Positions 50,733 to 60,333 of a stretch of 64,000 bases of DNA are shown in pieces. The stretch lies in the NCBI RefSeq assembly GCF_900636745.1, contig NZ_LR134310.1:992001-1056000 (forward strand). Reading direction: 5' to 3'. The notes beneath the pieces were generated by a model that did no database searches, was not told where the DNA came from, and saw nothing but the letters and a program-made list of their open reading frames with translations. The translations under genes were made by a program, and so were the position numbers. Position 1 is the stretch's first letter, and each line of letters starts with the position of its first letter. Source of the DNA: Actinobacillus equuli (GTDB taxonomy: Bacteria; Pseudomonadota; Gammaproteobacteria; Enterobacterales; Pasteurellaceae).

Positions 50733-50760
50733 ATTATAGAGAAATCTAAAATCCTTGCAA
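50733..50760 (-). promoter_or_regulatory. rRNA operon promoter
   Basis: On the minus strand TTGCAA (-35, 50760-50755), 16 bases, TATAAT (-10, 50738-50733). A-tract-rich DNA upstream (50761-50848) is a plausible UP element. The whole gap between murI and 16S is thus promoter plus leader; no gene is seen in it. Confidence 0.85.
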
Positions 50761-50848
50761 GCACTTTTTTCATATTTTTTTATCGAATGTTGCGTTTTTC
50801 ACCACTTTTATGCAATAAAAAACAATAACATATTGATTTATAAAGAAT

Positions 50849-51652
50849 TTACTTTTGAAAAAAATTTAGTAATTCTAACCGCTTGAAGCCCCATTGTTGC
50901 ATGATTACTTCTCTTTTAGAGAACTCTTCATCCATTTTTGTGCAAAAGGCGATATTTTCCCTGTTTTGTGCTGAATTCTCTTGCGAGAACTCACTAAGTA
51001 AATCGCTTACCCTATTAGCGATGCCATTGCCCGGATCAATGAAGTACTTCACATTCGGGAGCAATTGCTGTAATTCTTGTTTTACGAGCGGAAAGTGAGT
51101 GCAACCTAAAATCACGGTATCAAGCGTTGGATGCGTTTGCCATTCAGTGATCACTTCACCTAATCGTTCTTGATCGACTTGCCCTGTTCGGATTTTTTCT
51201 TCTACCAGTTCTACTAATGCAGTGCTTCCTATTTTTTCCACGACACAATCTTTAGCATACTTTTCGATAAGCTCTGCAACATATGGTCGCTCAACCGTAC
51301 CTTTAGTGGCGAGCAGTCCGATTGTTTTTGTCTCAGAGACCGCCGCCGCCGGTTTAATTGCCGGTACGGTTCCAACAATTGGAAAGGTAAATTTTTCTCT
51401 TAAAGCGGGTAATACGACCGTACTTGCGGTATTGCAAGCAACCACGACCATATCAAGCGGGTATTTTTCTGCAATTTTTTGCACAATTTTAACCGCTTGT
51501 TCAATTAATACATTTTCAGAACGTTCGGAATAAGGGAAATAAGCATTGTCGAAACAATAAAGATAATAGGCATTCGGTAAAGTCTGGCGAATAGCATCAT
51601 AAATGGTTAGCCCGCCCATTCCCGAATCATATAAAAGGATTGTTGGTTTCAT
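50849..51652 (-). CDS. murI: Glutamate racemase
   Basis: 267 aa. MurI makes D-glutamate for peptidoglycan. The two catalytic Cys are in VVACNTASTVVLPAL (near residue 73) and VILGCTHFPLVKQEL (near residue 184). N-terminus MKPTILLYDSGMGGLTIYDAI. The gene reads toward the rRNA operon, as in many gammaproteobacteria. An uptake signal core lies at 51492-51500. Confidence 0.95.
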   Translation of the reverse strand: MKPTILLYDSGMGGLTIYDAIRQTLPNAYYLYCFDNAYFPYSERSENVLIEQAVKIVQKIAEKYPLDMVVVACNTASTVVLPALREKFTFPIVGTVPAIKPAAAVSETKTIGLLATKGTVERPYVAELIEKYAKDCVVEKIGSTALVELVEEKIRTGQVDQERLGEVITEWQTHPTLDTVILGCTHFPLVKQELQQLLPNVKYFIDPGNGIANRVSDLLSEFSQENSAQNRENIAFCTKMDEEFSKREVIMQQWGFKRLELLNFFQK

Positions 51653-51816
51653 ATTATAGAAAGAAAGAAAATATTTGATGAAATGCTACTCTCTTATTTT
51701 TATTGATTCAAGTCTCTCAATATCTTCAAAACAAGTTTAACCACTCTTGAGATTTCCTCTGATAAAATTGATTACAAAATGACAACTGGCTAAACAACAA
51801 TAATAGGAGCAACATA

Positions 51817-52560
51817 ATGAAAAAACATTTACTTCTTAGTACAGTTCTTATTGCATTAAGCAATTTCACTTATGGTGATTCTCATCCGCATTGGTCATAC
51901 GAAGGGGATAGCAGTCCTTCTCATTGGGGAACGATCGATGAATCCTTTAAATTATGCCAAATCGGTAAAAACCAATCTCCTGTCGATCTTTCTCAAGCAA
52001 TCGCTTCTACTAAACAGCATCTCACATTGAGCTCTTCACTTTCCGGTGAATATCAAATAGAAAATAACGGACATACCCTACAAGCGACACCAACCCAAGC
52101 TGTTAGTCCGATCCAACTAGACAACAAACAATTTATCCTAAAACAATTCCATTTCCATACCCCAAGCGAACATACCTTTAAACGTAAACATTTTCCGATT
52201 GAAGCTCATTTTGTTCATCAATCGGCTCAAGGTGAATTGGCAGTTCTTGCGGTGATGTTTAAACAAGGTGAAGAGAATCCTGCATTGACGCCTCTCATTA
52301 CCAAAATTCTAGCGAAAGGGGAAACTACAAAAAGCATATTGAACCCACAACAATTACTACCGAAAAATCAGGAATACTTCCGTTTGAACGGTTCATTAAC
52401 AACGCCGCCGTGTAGTGAAGGGGTAAATTGGGTGGTATTCAAAACGCCACTTGCTGCAAGCAAAGCGCAAATTGATGCGATGAAAAAAATTATCGGTCAA
52501 GAAAATAACCGTCCGATACAACCGGTAAACTCTCGCATTGTGATTGAAGAAAATAAATAG
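51817..52560 (+). CDS. cah: Alpha-type carbonic anhydrase, periplasmic
   Basis: 247 aa with a signal peptide (MKKHLLLSTVLIALSNFTYG). The zinc His ligands are in KQFHFHTPSEHTF (two) and PIEAHFVHQ (one). HWSYEGDSSPSHWG, KNQSPVDL and NGSLTTPPCSEGVNWVVF are typical of alpha-CAs; two Cys (LCQIG, PPCSE) can form the usual disulfide. It interconverts CO2 and bicarbonate in the periplasm, relevant for CO2-dependent growth. Shine-Dalgarno AGGAG at about 51805. Confidence 0.94.
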   Translation: MKKHLLLSTVLIALSNFTYGDSHPHWSYEGDSSPSHWGTIDESFKLCQIGKNQSPVDLSQAIASTKQHLTLSSSLSGEYQIENNGHTLQATPTQAVSPIQLDNKQFILKQFHFHTPSEHTFKRKHFPIEAHFVHQSAQGELAVLAVMFKQGEENPALTPLITKILAKGETTKSILNPQQLLPKNQEYFRLNGSLTTPPCSEGVNWVVFKTPLAASKAQIDAMKKIIGQENNRPIQPVNSRIVIEENK

Positions 52561-52567
52561 AAAAGAA

Positions 52568-52591
52568 AGAGGATCGTATTATCGATCCTCT
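52568..52591. terminator. Bidirectional terminator between the carbonic anhydrase gene and ubiC
   Basis: AGAGGATCG and CGATCCTCT form a 9-bp stem with a 6-base loop. The minus strand continues TTCTTTTC; the plus strand is only weakly T-rich. Confidence 0.8.
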
Positions 52592-52598
52592 ACTATTA

Positions 52599-53099
52599 TT
52601 AAGGAAACGGAAACGCCGGTAGAAACAATTCTCTAATTTCTAGTGGATAACCGTTTAGTCGGTAACAAGCTCGGCGCATATACATTCCCGTATCACAATC
52701 TTGCTGCCAGGCTAATAGCGTTCGCTCAGGATGTTGGGCAAACAGCCATAAGCCGATAGGCTGCTCGCCGAGAATAGGAACCTTTCCTGCAACATTTTCT
52801 ATTGTTTGTTTAGGTAACAAGGTTTGCGCAAAAATCCACGCCTGATCTCCCTCTTTTAATAACACTTCTCTAAGCCAGTAATCTGAGGAATCGAATAAAC
52901 CACAAGCGGTCATATTTTCAGAATTTTTTGCAAGCCATCGTTGATCAGTAATTTGAACATTAAAGTCTCGGGTAACTTGTAACAGCTTCTGGGTTAACGA
53001 TCCTTGATGTAATAACCAAGCCGACTGCTGTGCCGTTAGCCCTGTAGGCTCTACCTGCCAGTGGTCTTGCATCAAAATTTTGCGATATTGAGTGAGCAT
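52599..53099 (-). CDS. ubiC: Chorismate pyruvate-lyase
   Basis: 166 aa. UbiC converts chorismate to 4-hydroxybenzoate, the first step of ubiquinone synthesis. Motifs: DYWLREVLLKEG, ILGEQPIGLWLFA (product-binding loop) and the C-terminal LNGYPLEIRELFLPAFPFP, all matching the family. No ubiA follows, unlike E. coli. An uptake signal core lies within the gene (52902-52910). A terminator precedes it, after udp. Confidence 0.9.
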   Translation of the reverse strand: MLTQYRKILMQDHWQVEPTGLTAQQSAWLLHQGSLTQKLLQVTRDFNVQITDQRWLAKNSENMTACGLFDSSDYWLREVLLKEGDQAWIFAQTLLPKQTIENVAGKVPILGEQPIGLWLFAQHPERTLLAWQQDCDTGMYMRRACYRLNGYPLEIRELFLPAFPFP

Positions 53100-53102
53100 A
53101 TA

Positions 53103-53151
53103 AAATAAAAAAGCGGTTAAATTGCAAATTATTTTAGCAATCTAACCGCTT
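53103..53151 (-). terminator. Terminator of udp built from an uptake-signal-like inverted pair
   Basis: AAGCGGTTAAATTGC and GCAATCTAACCGCTT pair with one mismatch; the minus strand continues TTTTTATTTTA. Confidence 0.8.
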
Positions 53152-53175
53152 ATTGTGAATCAATGCCTGACTATA

Positions 53176-53937
53176 TTAGCCTTTAGCAAGTTGACGAGCT
53201 GCTTCTACAACTACTGCAACCGCTTTTGCTTCCGTTGCATGAATAGTTTCTTCATTTGGAATTTCTTGTTGCGTACGATTCACGATTACACCAGAAACCA
53301 TACCAGCACGTAAACCTAATGCAGAACACATCGTAAATAAAGTCGCTGACTCCATCTCAAAGTTCATTACATTTAAATCTTGCCATTGTTTTAATGAACC
53401 TTGGAAATGACGATAGATTTTACCGCTGAACGTGTCATAACGTTCTTGACCCGGATAGAAAGTATCAGATGAAGCCGTGATACCGACATAAGGCGTTACC
53501 CCTTCCGCTTGTGCCGCTGCATATAACGCATTAGTACATTCAAAATTTGCAACCGCCGGGTATTCAAGTGGTGCAAAGTGACGGCTTGCGCCATCTAAAC
53601 GTACCGCACCTGTCGTTACTAAAATATCACCGACATTAATATGCGGCTGAATTGCACCTGTTGTACCGATACGTAAGAAAGTACGAACGCCAAGTTGCGC
53701 TAACTCTTCCACACAAATTGAAACAGACGGACCACCGATACCTGTTGAACAAATAACAACAGGCTCACCATCAACATAGCCTAACCAAGAGGTAAATTCA
53801 CGGGTAGAAACTAAGAACTCCGGATTATCCATACGTTTCGCAATACGCTCACTACGTGCTGGGTCACCCGGGACAATCGCAATTTTCGCACCTTTTAACA
53901 TTGCTTTGGTTAAACCTAAATGGAATACTTCAGACAT
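53176..53937 (-). CDS. udp: Uridine phosphorylase
   Basis: 253 aa (E. coli 253). It cleaves uridine with phosphate to uracil and ribose 1-phosphate. N-terminus [27 protein letters not shown]; phosphate and ribose-site motifs [18 protein letters not shown] and [23 protein letters not shown] site lies about 110 bases upstream, agreeing with CRP control of udp in E. coli. Confidence 0.97.
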   Translation of the reverse strand: MSEVFHLGLTKAMLKGAKIAIVPGDPARSERIAKRMDNPEFLVSTREFTSWLGYVDGEPVVICSTGIGGPSVSICVEELAQLGVRTFLRIGTTGAIQPHINVGDILVTTGAVRLDGASRHFAPLEYPAVANFECTNALYAAAQAEGVTPYVGITASSDTFYPGQERYDTFSGKIYRHFQGSLKQWQDLNVMNFEMESATLFTMCSALGLRAGMVSGVIVNRTQQEIPNEETIHATEAKAVAVVVEAARQLAKG

Positions 53938-54037
53938 ATGGTCTCTCCTTTACCTAGACTCTATGAAATTTAAAACTTGTGCTTATTCAAGCACGAAACC
54001 TAAAGATAAGCGATTGTTTTTACTAAAAAATTTTCAA

Positions 54038-54059
54038 ATTTGTGAACTGGATCACCTGT
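54038..54059 (-). promoter_or_regulatory. CRP site upstream of udp
   Basis: TGTGAACTGGATCACC at 54041-54056 is a near-perfect CRP core (TGTGA-N6-TCACC). It lies between asnC and udp, about 110 bases before the udp start. Confidence 0.75.
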
Positions 54060-54115
54060 AAACGTTTGCGTACAATCATCACAAGCGGTCAATTTCCGCA
54101 AATAATTTACCAATA

Positions 54116-54589
54116 TTAAGGTTTAATTTCTCGTAAAATCGGATTCTGCATTGAGATGAGCGTTTCGGTTGACTGAATTTCGTCAATCAACTGAATTTTA
54201 GTCGCCAATACTCGGTGTAACTCCTCTATCGTATGTGTCATCACTTTGATGAAAATTGAGTAATTCCCCGTAGTATAGTAGGCCTCCACAACTTCTTCGA
54301 ATTCATTTAGCTTTGCAATCACTGTCTCATAATCTTTTGCAGATTTTAAAATAATCCCGATAAAGCAACAAACGTCATAACCGAGCTTGCGTTCATTGAT
54401 GCGAATTTTTGTTCCTTCAATGATACCTGCCTGCCGCATTTTCTCGACACGTACATGAATAGTACCGGCACTTACCCCAAAATTCTTTGCCATTTCCGCA
54501 TAAGGGGTGCGGGCATCTGCAACTAATGCACGTAAAATTTGCTGATCAAGCGGATCAATTTGCTGTTTTGAATGATAATTCGTGTGCAA
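54116..54589 (-). CDS. asnC: Transcriptional regulator AsnC (Lrp family)
   Basis: 157 aa (E. coli 152). The N-terminal helix-turn-helix is IDPLDQQILRALVADARTPY and FGVSAGTIHVRVEKMRQAGI; the C-terminal half is the RAM effector domain (GTKIRINERKLGYDVCCFIG). It is divergent from asnA, which it activates in E. coli when asparagine is scarce. The 185-base gap between them is AT-rich and must hold its operator; an ACCGT-N8-ACGGT dyad near 54722 is one candidate. Confidence 0.95.
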   Translation of the reverse strand: MHTNYHSKQQIDPLDQQILRALVADARTPYAEMAKNFGVSAGTIHVRVEKMRQAGIIEGTKIRINERKLGYDVCCFIGIILKSAKDYETVIAKLNEFEEVVEAYYTTGNYSIFIKVMTHTIEELHRVLATKIQLIDEIQSTETLISMQNPILREIKP

Positions 54590-54774
54590 AATTCACTCCA
54601 TTTTTCACTTTTATTAAAGAATTCTTAAAATTTACCATAAAAAATTAGATAAAATCTAATGAATTAAGTTTTTTATTTGACAACTGTTGTATTTTTTATG
54701 AATTGTATTAAATTGTGTTCATACCGTTAACCGATACGGTTTATCGCATAAACGATTTTATTTAAGGATAAGCA

Positions 54775-55767
54775 ATGAAAAAGACATTTATTTTACAACA
54801 ACAAGAAATTAGCTTTGTTAAAAACACTTTCACACAATATTTAATTGATAAATTAGGCATCATTGAAGTACAGGGCCCTATTTTGAGCGAAGTGGGCAAC
54901 GGTATGCAAGATAACCTTTCCGGTATCGAAAAAGCAGTACAAGTAAACGTAAAATGTATTCCAAACGCAAAATTTGAAGTAGTTCATTCATTAGCAAAAT
55001 GGAAACGTCACACTTTAGCGCGTTTCGGTTTCAAAGAAGGTGAAGGCTTATTCGTACATATGAAAGCATTACGTCCGGACGAAGACTCTCTTGACCCGAC
55101 ACACTCTGTGTATGTAGACCAATGGGACTGGGAAAAAGTGATTCCTGAAGGTCGCCGTAATTTTGATTTCTTAAAAGAAACCGTAAACGAAATCTATAAA
55201 GCGATTCGTTTAACCGAATTAGCAGTGGAAGCACGTTTTGATATTCCGTCAATCCTACCGAAACAAATTACGTTCGTACACAGCGAAGAATTAGTACAAC
55301 GCTACCCGAACATGACCGGTAAAGAACGTGAAAACGCGATTTGTAAAGAACACGGTGCGGTATTCTTAATCGGTATCGGCGGTAAATTATCAGACGGTAA
55401 AGCGCACGATGGTCGTGCACCGGACTACGATGACTGGACAACGGAATCTGAAAACGGTTACAAAGGTTTAAACGGTGATATTTTAGTGTGGAACGAACAA
55501 CTTGGTTCGGCATTTGAACTTTCATCAATGGGTATCCGTGTTGATGAAAAAGCGCTTCGTTTACAAGTTGAATTAACTGGTGACCAAGACCGCTTAGAAA
55601 TGGATTGGCACAAAGATTTATTAGCGGGTCGTTTACCGCTTTCAATCGGTGGCGGTATCGGTCAATCTCGTATGGCAATGTTCCTTCTTCGTAAAAAACA
55701 TATCGGTGAAGTGCAATCTAGCGTATGGCCGAAAGAGATGTTAGAAAAATTTGAAAACATCTTATAA
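54775..55767 (+). CDS. asnA: Aspartate-ammonia ligase (asparagine synthetase A)
   Basis: 330 aa, the family's exact length. Class II synthetase-like enzyme making asparagine from aspartate, ammonia and ATP. N-terminus [19 protein letters not shown]; motifs [49 protein letters not shown] and [14 protein letters not shown]. Its codon use appears highly expressed. TAAGGA Shine-Dalgarno. Confidence 0.98.
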   Translation: MKKTFILQQQEISFVKNTFTQYLIDKLGIIEVQGPILSEVGNGMQDNLSGIEKAVQVNVKCIPNAKFEVVHSLAKWKRHTLARFGFKEGEGLFVHMKALRPDEDSLDPTHSVYVDQWDWEKVIPEGRRNFDFLKETVNEIYKAIRLTELAVEARFDIPSILPKQITFVHSEELVQRYPNMTGKERENAICKEHGAVFLIGIGGKLSDGKAHDGRAPDYDDWTTESENGYKGLNGDILVWNEQLGSAFELSSMGIRVDEKALRLQVELTGDQDRLEMDWHKDLLAGRLPLSIGGGIGQSRMAMFLLRKKHIGEVQSSVWPKEMLEKFENIL

Positions 55768-55783
55768 TCTACTTTAAACAAAT

Positions 55784-55811
55784 AAGGGCTTCGATTACGA
55801 AGCCCTTTTTC
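55784..55811 (+). terminator. Rho-independent terminator of asnA
   Basis: AAGGGCTTCG and CGAAGCCCTT form a perfect 10-bp stem with an ATTA loop, followed by TTT. Confidence 0.92.
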
Positions 55812-55881
55812 ATAGCATTTCCACCCACCAAACAAGCGGTTATATTTGCAAAATTTTTCACAAATACGACCGCTTATCCAT

Positions 55882-55907
55882 AAAAAATGCCGAGAGAACC
55901 TCGGCAA
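55882..55907 (-). terminator. Terminator of msrPQ
   Basis: On the minus strand TGCCGAG and CTCGGCA form a 7-bp stem followed by TTTTTTA. It is about 40 bases after the msrQ stop. An uptake-signal pair (55832-55840 and a gaccgctta partner near 55868) lies beyond. Confidence 0.85.
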
Positions 55908-55945
55908 AATGCTAGAACTTAGCAAGGATACACACTATGAAACAA

Positions 55946-56542
55946 CTACGCTTTAAGTAACTGCAAAATTCTATTACCTAAAAATTTCCACAACACAATT
56001 ACCGTCACCATAACACCAATCACAATCGGCCCTAATGTAACGCCTTTAACCGACCAATAATAGTGTATCGCAGCAAGTACAATTGCCGGATAGGCTAATT
56101 GATGCACACTAAACCATCTCTTACCCAATGCTCTCTTAATAAATGGTAAAGAGGTAATCGACATAATGAGCAATACAAGAAAAGCTAACCCACCCAAGAC
56201 TAAATAAGGTCTTACAAATAATTCACTTACGAATAGAGAGAAATCTAATCCAAGTTCTAAAACTAAGTAACTGCATACGTGAAGTAATGCCCATACAAAT
56301 GCCCATAAGCCAAGTGGGCGACGTAAAATTTGGTATTGGTTTTTATTCAGTACCTGAAGTACGATACCCAATAAAAACATCACACAAAAAATGATGATTG
56401 CGGTATAGCCTAAAAAGTGAATCAAATCCTTACTCGGATCTGCACCTAATGCTTCGCCATCTCCAACCAATAAAACATAAGATAGCCACGTCAAAGGTAG
56501 CGCACAGCTAAAATGAATAATTCCTCGTAATAACGTCAACAT
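55946..56542 (-). CDS. msrQ: MsrQ, heme-binding membrane subunit of the periplasmic methionine sulfoxide reductase
   Basis: 198 aa with about six membrane helices, ferric-reductase-like (YedZ family). Conserved His residues lie in DLIHFLGYTAIII, WALLHVCSYLVLEL and FSVHQLAYPAIVLAAIHYYW and bind heme b. It passes electrons from the respiratory chain to MsrP. The start directly abuts the msrP stop, so the two form an operon. Confidence 0.93.
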   Translation of the reverse strand: MLTLLRGIIHFSCALPLTWLSYVLLVGDGEALGADPSKDLIHFLGYTAIIIFCVMFLLGIVLQVLNKNQYQILRRPLGLWAFVWALLHVCSYLVLELGLDFSLFVSELFVRPYLVLGGLAFLVLLIMSITSLPFIKRALGKRWFSVHQLAYPAIVLAAIHYYWSVKGVTLGPIVIGVMVTVIVLWKFLGNRILQLLKA

Positions 56543-57499
56543 TTAAAAATTCACCTTTAAATCCAAACCTTTATATAAATGCCCCACTTCTTTTTCATAA
56601 CCATTAAACATTAATGTTGGCTGACGTTTAACAGCAAGTAAACCGCCACCACCAATTACACGTTCAGACGCTTGTGACCAACGAGGATGATCGACATTTG
56701 GATTTACATTGGCATAAAAGCCGTATTCATTCGGTGCAAGGCTCTCCCACGTTGTTTTCGGGCGTGTTTCCGAGAACGTAATTTTTACAATAGATTTAAT
56801 GCTCTTAAAACCATATTTCCATGGCACAACCAGGCGAATCGGCGCACCGTTTTGCGGCGGTAAGATTTTGCCGTATAAACCGACAGAAAGTAAGCTAAGC
56901 GGATTAAGCGCTTCTTCTAAGGTAAGTGCTTCAACATAAGGGTAATCAATACCGCCACCGAAGAATTTATTTTTCTGCCCCGGCATTTGTTCCGGATCGT
57001 GCAATGTATGGAATACAACAAACTTCGCTTTACTGGTAGGTTTCGCCATTTCAACTAAACGAGCCAATTCGAAGCCTACCCATGGAACCACCATTGACCA
57101 AGCTTCAACACAGCGGAAGCGATAAATACGTTCTTCTAACGGAAAAGTATTGAATAATTGAGAATGATTCAACACGAAAGGGTTTTCAACTTCTCCAGCA
57201 ATCTCTAATTGCCACGGATCCGTTTTAAAATCTTGAGCAAATTTAGCTGGTGAAGCTTTATCTGTACCGAATTCGTAAAAATTGTTATAACCAATAATTT
57301 TACTTTCAGGCGTTAAAGCTAAGTCAGAAGCCGGTGCGGCTTTAAAATCTAATGCGGCTAATGTTTTAGTTTCTTGTGCAGCGAAACCCATTTTAGGCAA
57401 ACCTGCCGTTGCTAATCCAAGCCCCATTGCCTTAATAATTTGGCGGCGTTGATTAAAAATTGTTTCAGGTGTTACGTCATAAGGGGTTAAGTTTTTCAT
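56543..57499 (-). CDS. msrP: MsrP, periplasmic protein-methionine sulfoxide reductase (molybdoenzyme)
   Basis: 318 aa. A Tat signal is seen in [20 protein letters not shown]. The molybdenum ligand Cys is in [40 protein letters not shown] is the pterin-binding signature. MsrP repairs oxidised methionines of periplasmic proteins, for example after hypochlorite stress. It is divergent from an ECF sigma factor gene, 91 bases away, a plausible regulator. Confidence 0.95.
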   Translation of the reverse strand: MKNLTPYDVTPETIFNQRRQIIKAMGLGLATAGLPKMGFAAQETKTLAALDFKAAPASDLALTPESKIIGYNNFYEFGTDKASPAKFAQDFKTDPWQLEIAGEVENPFVLNHSQLFNTFPLEERIYRFRCVEAWSMVVPWVGFELARLVEMAKPTSKAKFVVFHTLHDPEQMPGQKNKFFGGGIDYPYVEALTLEEALNPLSLLSVGLYGKILPPQNGAPIRLVVPWKYGFKSIKSIVKITFSETRPKTTWESLAPNEYGFYANVNPNVDHPRWSQASERVIGGGGLLAVKRQPTLMFNGYEKEVGHLYKGLDLKVNF

Positions 57500-57590
57500 T
57501 ATTGGCTCCTTTTATGTATAATCCTTTTGTCTAATAGTCTATAAATATAATTACATAATTTTCAGTTAATTTACACAAAAAGGAACAAAG

Positions 57591-58175
57591 ATGTCACAAA
57601 TTGAGCAATTGAACTCGATTACACCGCAAAAAATCGAAGAAATCCGCTTGCAAATGATCAAATTCGCGACGTTGCAATTAAGAGACCCTGATCTAGCGGA
57701 AGATGTAGTACAAGAAGCATTAATGAGCGCCTATAAAAGTGCACACTCCTTTCGAGGACAAGCCGCATTAAAAACGTGGATTTTTGCTATATTAAAAAAT
57801 AAAATTATAGATTTAATTAAATATCGGAAACGAACCGTCAATGTTTCCGAATTAATGGAAGAAGAAAGCCCTAATCAATTTTTCGATCATTCCGGCTATT
57901 GGTCTTCAGAAACTTACGAGCCGAGAGAATGGGAAGATGTAAATCAAATAACTTATAAGAAAGAATTTTGGGCGATCTTCGACATTTGTTTAAATAAGTT
58001 ACCTGCACAGCAAGCGCGTGTTTTTATGATGCGTGAGCATTTAGAAATGAGCAGTGAGCATATTTGTTTAGAATGTGGTATTACTACAGCTAATTTACAC
58101 GTTATTTTGCATCGCGCAAGGTTACAACTACAAGCTTGCCTAGCAAGAAACTGGTTCGAAGGAGAAAAAGAATAA
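57591..58175 (+). CDS. ECF-type RNA polymerase sigma factor
   Basis: 194 aa. Region 2 is LRDPDLAEDVVQEALMSAYKSAHSFRGQAALKTWIFAILKN (residues ~31-70 in full); region 4 includes LPAQQARVFMMREHLEMSSEHICLE and TTANLHVILHRARLQLQACL. The spacer between them is longer than usual and acidic (SELMEEESPNQFF). The next gene encodes a small zinc-type anti-sigma, overlapping by one base. Gene position suggests control of msrPQ on the other side, as known for ECF-msr pairs in other bacteria; not shown here. Confidence 0.9.
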   Translation: MSQIEQLNSITPQKIEEIRLQMIKFATLQLRDPDLAEDVVQEALMSAYKSAHSFRGQAALKTWIFAILKNKIIDLIKYRKRTVNVSELMEEESPNQFFDHSGYWSSETYEPREWEDVNQITYKKEFWAIFDICLNKLPAQQARVFMMREHLEMSSEHICLECGITTANLHVILHRARLQLQACLARNWFEGEKE

Positions 58176-58363
58176 TGAATTGTGAGCATGCCTCAGAATT
58201 AATTTCACTAAGTTGTGAACAAAAACTTAAAGTTAAAGATAGTGTTCAATTACAAGTCCATTTATGGCTTTGTCCGAAATGCCGTCATTTCAAACAAAAT
58301 AACGACAAATTACGTGAAATGTTGAAAGAATACTGTAATCAAACACAAAAAGAGCCATTGTAA
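58175..58363 (+). CDS. Zinc-finger anti-sigma factor, small
   Basis: 62 aa from ATG 58175, whose A is the last base of the sigma stop (TAATG), with GGAG upstream. The ZAS-type motif HxxxCxxC is present (VHLWLCPKCRHF), with an N-terminal Cys-His (NCEHASELIS). Such short soluble anti-sigmas bind and inactivate their partner and may sense oxidants through the Cys-zinc centre. It has no membrane segment, so the signal is likely cytoplasmic. A start at 58136 in the same frame lies within the sigma gene and is not needed. Confidence 0.85.
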   Translation: MNCEHASELISLSCEQKLKVKDSVQLQVHLWLCPKCRHFKQNNDKLREMLKEYCNQTQKEPL

Positions 58364-58376
58364 TTTAGTGAAAAAA

Positions 58377-58407
58377 AGACCGCTTGTCTTAAAACAAGCG
58401 GTCTCTT
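58377..58407. terminator. Bidirectional uptake-signal terminator between the anti-sigma gene and proS
   Basis: AGACCGCTTGT and ACAAGCGGTCT are exact inverted uptake signals, forming an 11-bp stem with a 6-base loop. T residues follow on the plus strand and A residues precede it, so it can stop both convergent transcripts. Confidence 0.9.
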
Positions 58408-58426
58408 TTCATCTCTTTTTTGCAAA

Positions 58427-60142
58427 TTACGCTTTTACATTTTCTTTTAAGAAAGCTAAAAGCTGATCTTTGGCGATCATTTGTTTTTCACCGGTACGGC
58501 GATTTTTGTATTCAATTTCACCGTTCGCAAGATTTTTCTCACCGATAACGACCATATGCGGTACACCGATTAATTCCATATCAGCAAACATCACACCTGG
58601 ACGCTCTTTACGATCATCAAAAATCACATCCACACCTTGAGCTTTTAAGCTGCGATACAATTCTTCAGAGAATTGTTGTACGCTTTCCGATTTGTGCATA
58701 TTCATCGGCACGATTGCTACGGTGAACGGTGCGATTTCGTCTGACGGCCAAATAATACCGCGATCATCGTGGTGCTGTTCGATTGCCGCTGCAACCACAC
58801 GTGTTACACCGATACCATAGCAACCCATGGTCATCACAAGCGGTTTACCATCTTCACCTTGAACGGTCGCTTTCATTGCTTCCGAGTATTTGGTACCAAG
58901 TTGGAAAATATGACCAACTTCAATACCACGTTTAATTTGTAACACGCCTTTGCCGTCTGGGCTTGGATCGCCCTCCACTACATTACGTAAGTCCGCTACT
59001 TCCGGCATTGCCGCATCACGTTCCCAGTTCACATTGAAATAATGTTTACCGTCAATATTCGCACCACAGCCGAAATCTGACATAACTGCTACTGAACGGT
59101 CGATAATCGCCGGAATATTCAGATTAATTACACCAAGTGAACCCACACCCGCACCGATTTTCGCTTTGATTTCCGCTTCATCTGCAAATTCAAGCGGATC
59201 AGCAACTAACGGATGTTTTTGTGCTTTGATTTCGTTTAATTCGTGGTCGCCACGCAACACTAATGCTACAAGCGGCTGTTCTTCGGTTGCGCCTTTTACA
59301 ATTAAAGTTTTTACCGTTTTTTCAACCGGTAAATTGAATTGCTCGACTAATTCGTTAATCGTTTTCGCATTCGGTGTATCGACTAATTGCATTTCTGCCG
59401 TTGGCGCTTGACGTTCGCCTACCGCAACCGCTTCTGCTAATTCGATATTCGCTGCGAAATCTGATTCAGTTGAAAATACCACATCATCTTCACCGCTTGA
59501 CGCTAACACTTGGAATTCGTGTGAAGCTGAACCACCGATTGAACCGGTATCCGCTTGCACCGCACGGAAATCTAAACCAAGGCGAGTGAAAATATTGCTA
59601 TACACTTGGTACATTACATCGTAAGTTTCTTGTAATGACGCTTTGTCCACATGGAAAGAATACGCATCCTTCATCACAAATTCACGTGAACGCATCACAC
59701 CAAAACGTGGACGCACTTCATCACGGAATTTAGTTTGAATTTGGTATAAATTTAACGGAAGTTGTTTGTAAGAAGACACTTCACGGCGAACTAAGTCGGT
59801 AATCACTTCTTCGTGAGTTGGGCCTAATACGAAATCACGGCTGCCACGATCAACAAAACGCAGTAATTCCGCACCGTAATCGTTCCAACGACCTGATTCT
59901 TGCCATAATTCTGCCGGTTGCACCACAGGCATTAACACCTCGATAGCACCACCTTTGTTCATCTCTTCACGAATAATATTTTCTACTTTTTTCAACACCT
60001 TAATCCCGGTTGGCAACCAGTTATATAAACCTGAAGCCATCGGACGAATCATACCGGCACGTAGCATTAATTGATGGCTCACCACCTGTGCATCGTTCGG
60101 CGTTTCTTTAAGGGTCGAAAATAAATACTGACTTGTACGCAT
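58427..60142 (-). CDS. proS: Prolyl-tRNA synthetase
   Basis: 571 aa (E. coli 572), class II synthetase of the bacterial type with an inserted editing domain (residues ~240-380) that clears Ala-tRNA-Pro. N-terminus [20 protein letters not shown]; motif 2 [21 protein letters not shown] (in part), motif 3 [17 protein letters not shown]. An uptake signal core lies at 58837-58845. Confidence 0.97.
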   Translation of the reverse strand: MRTSQYLFSTLKETPNDAQVVSHQLMLRAGMIRPMASGLYNWLPTGIKVLKKVENIIREEMNKGGAIEVLMPVVQPAELWQESGRWNDYGAELLRFVDRGSRDFVLGPTHEEVITDLVRREVSSYKQLPLNLYQIQTKFRDEVRPRFGVMRSREFVMKDAYSFHVDKASLQETYDVMYQVYSNIFTRLGLDFRAVQADTGSIGGSASHEFQVLASSGEDDVVFSTESDFAANIELAEAVAVGERQAPTAEMQLVDTPNAKTINELVEQFNLPVEKTVKTLIVKGATEEQPLVALVLRGDHELNEIKAQKHPLVADPLEFADEAEIKAKIGAGVGSLGVINLNIPAIIDRSVAVMSDFGCGANIDGKHYFNVNWERDAAMPEVADLRNVVEGDPSPDGKGVLQIKRGIEVGHIFQLGTKYSEAMKATVQGEDGKPLVMTMGCYGIGVTRVVAAAIEQHHDDRGIIWPSDEIAPFTVAIVPMNMHKSESVQQFSEELYRSLKAQGVDVIFDDRKERPGVMFADMELIGVPHMVVIGEKNLANGEIEYKNRRTGEKQMIAKDQLLAFLKENVKA

Positions 60143-60333
60143 TGTTATTCCTATTTTTATTTTAAATATCGAAAAATGGGATCTATTTTAAAACAAAAGC
60201 GGTCGAATTTTCACAGAATTTTGCAATTTGCAAAAAATTAATGAAAACAGACCGCTTGATTTGTACATAAAAACAGTATTTGTTATATTAGCCCAATCGA
60301 AAACAAGCGGTCGGATTTAATCAAAATTTTACT

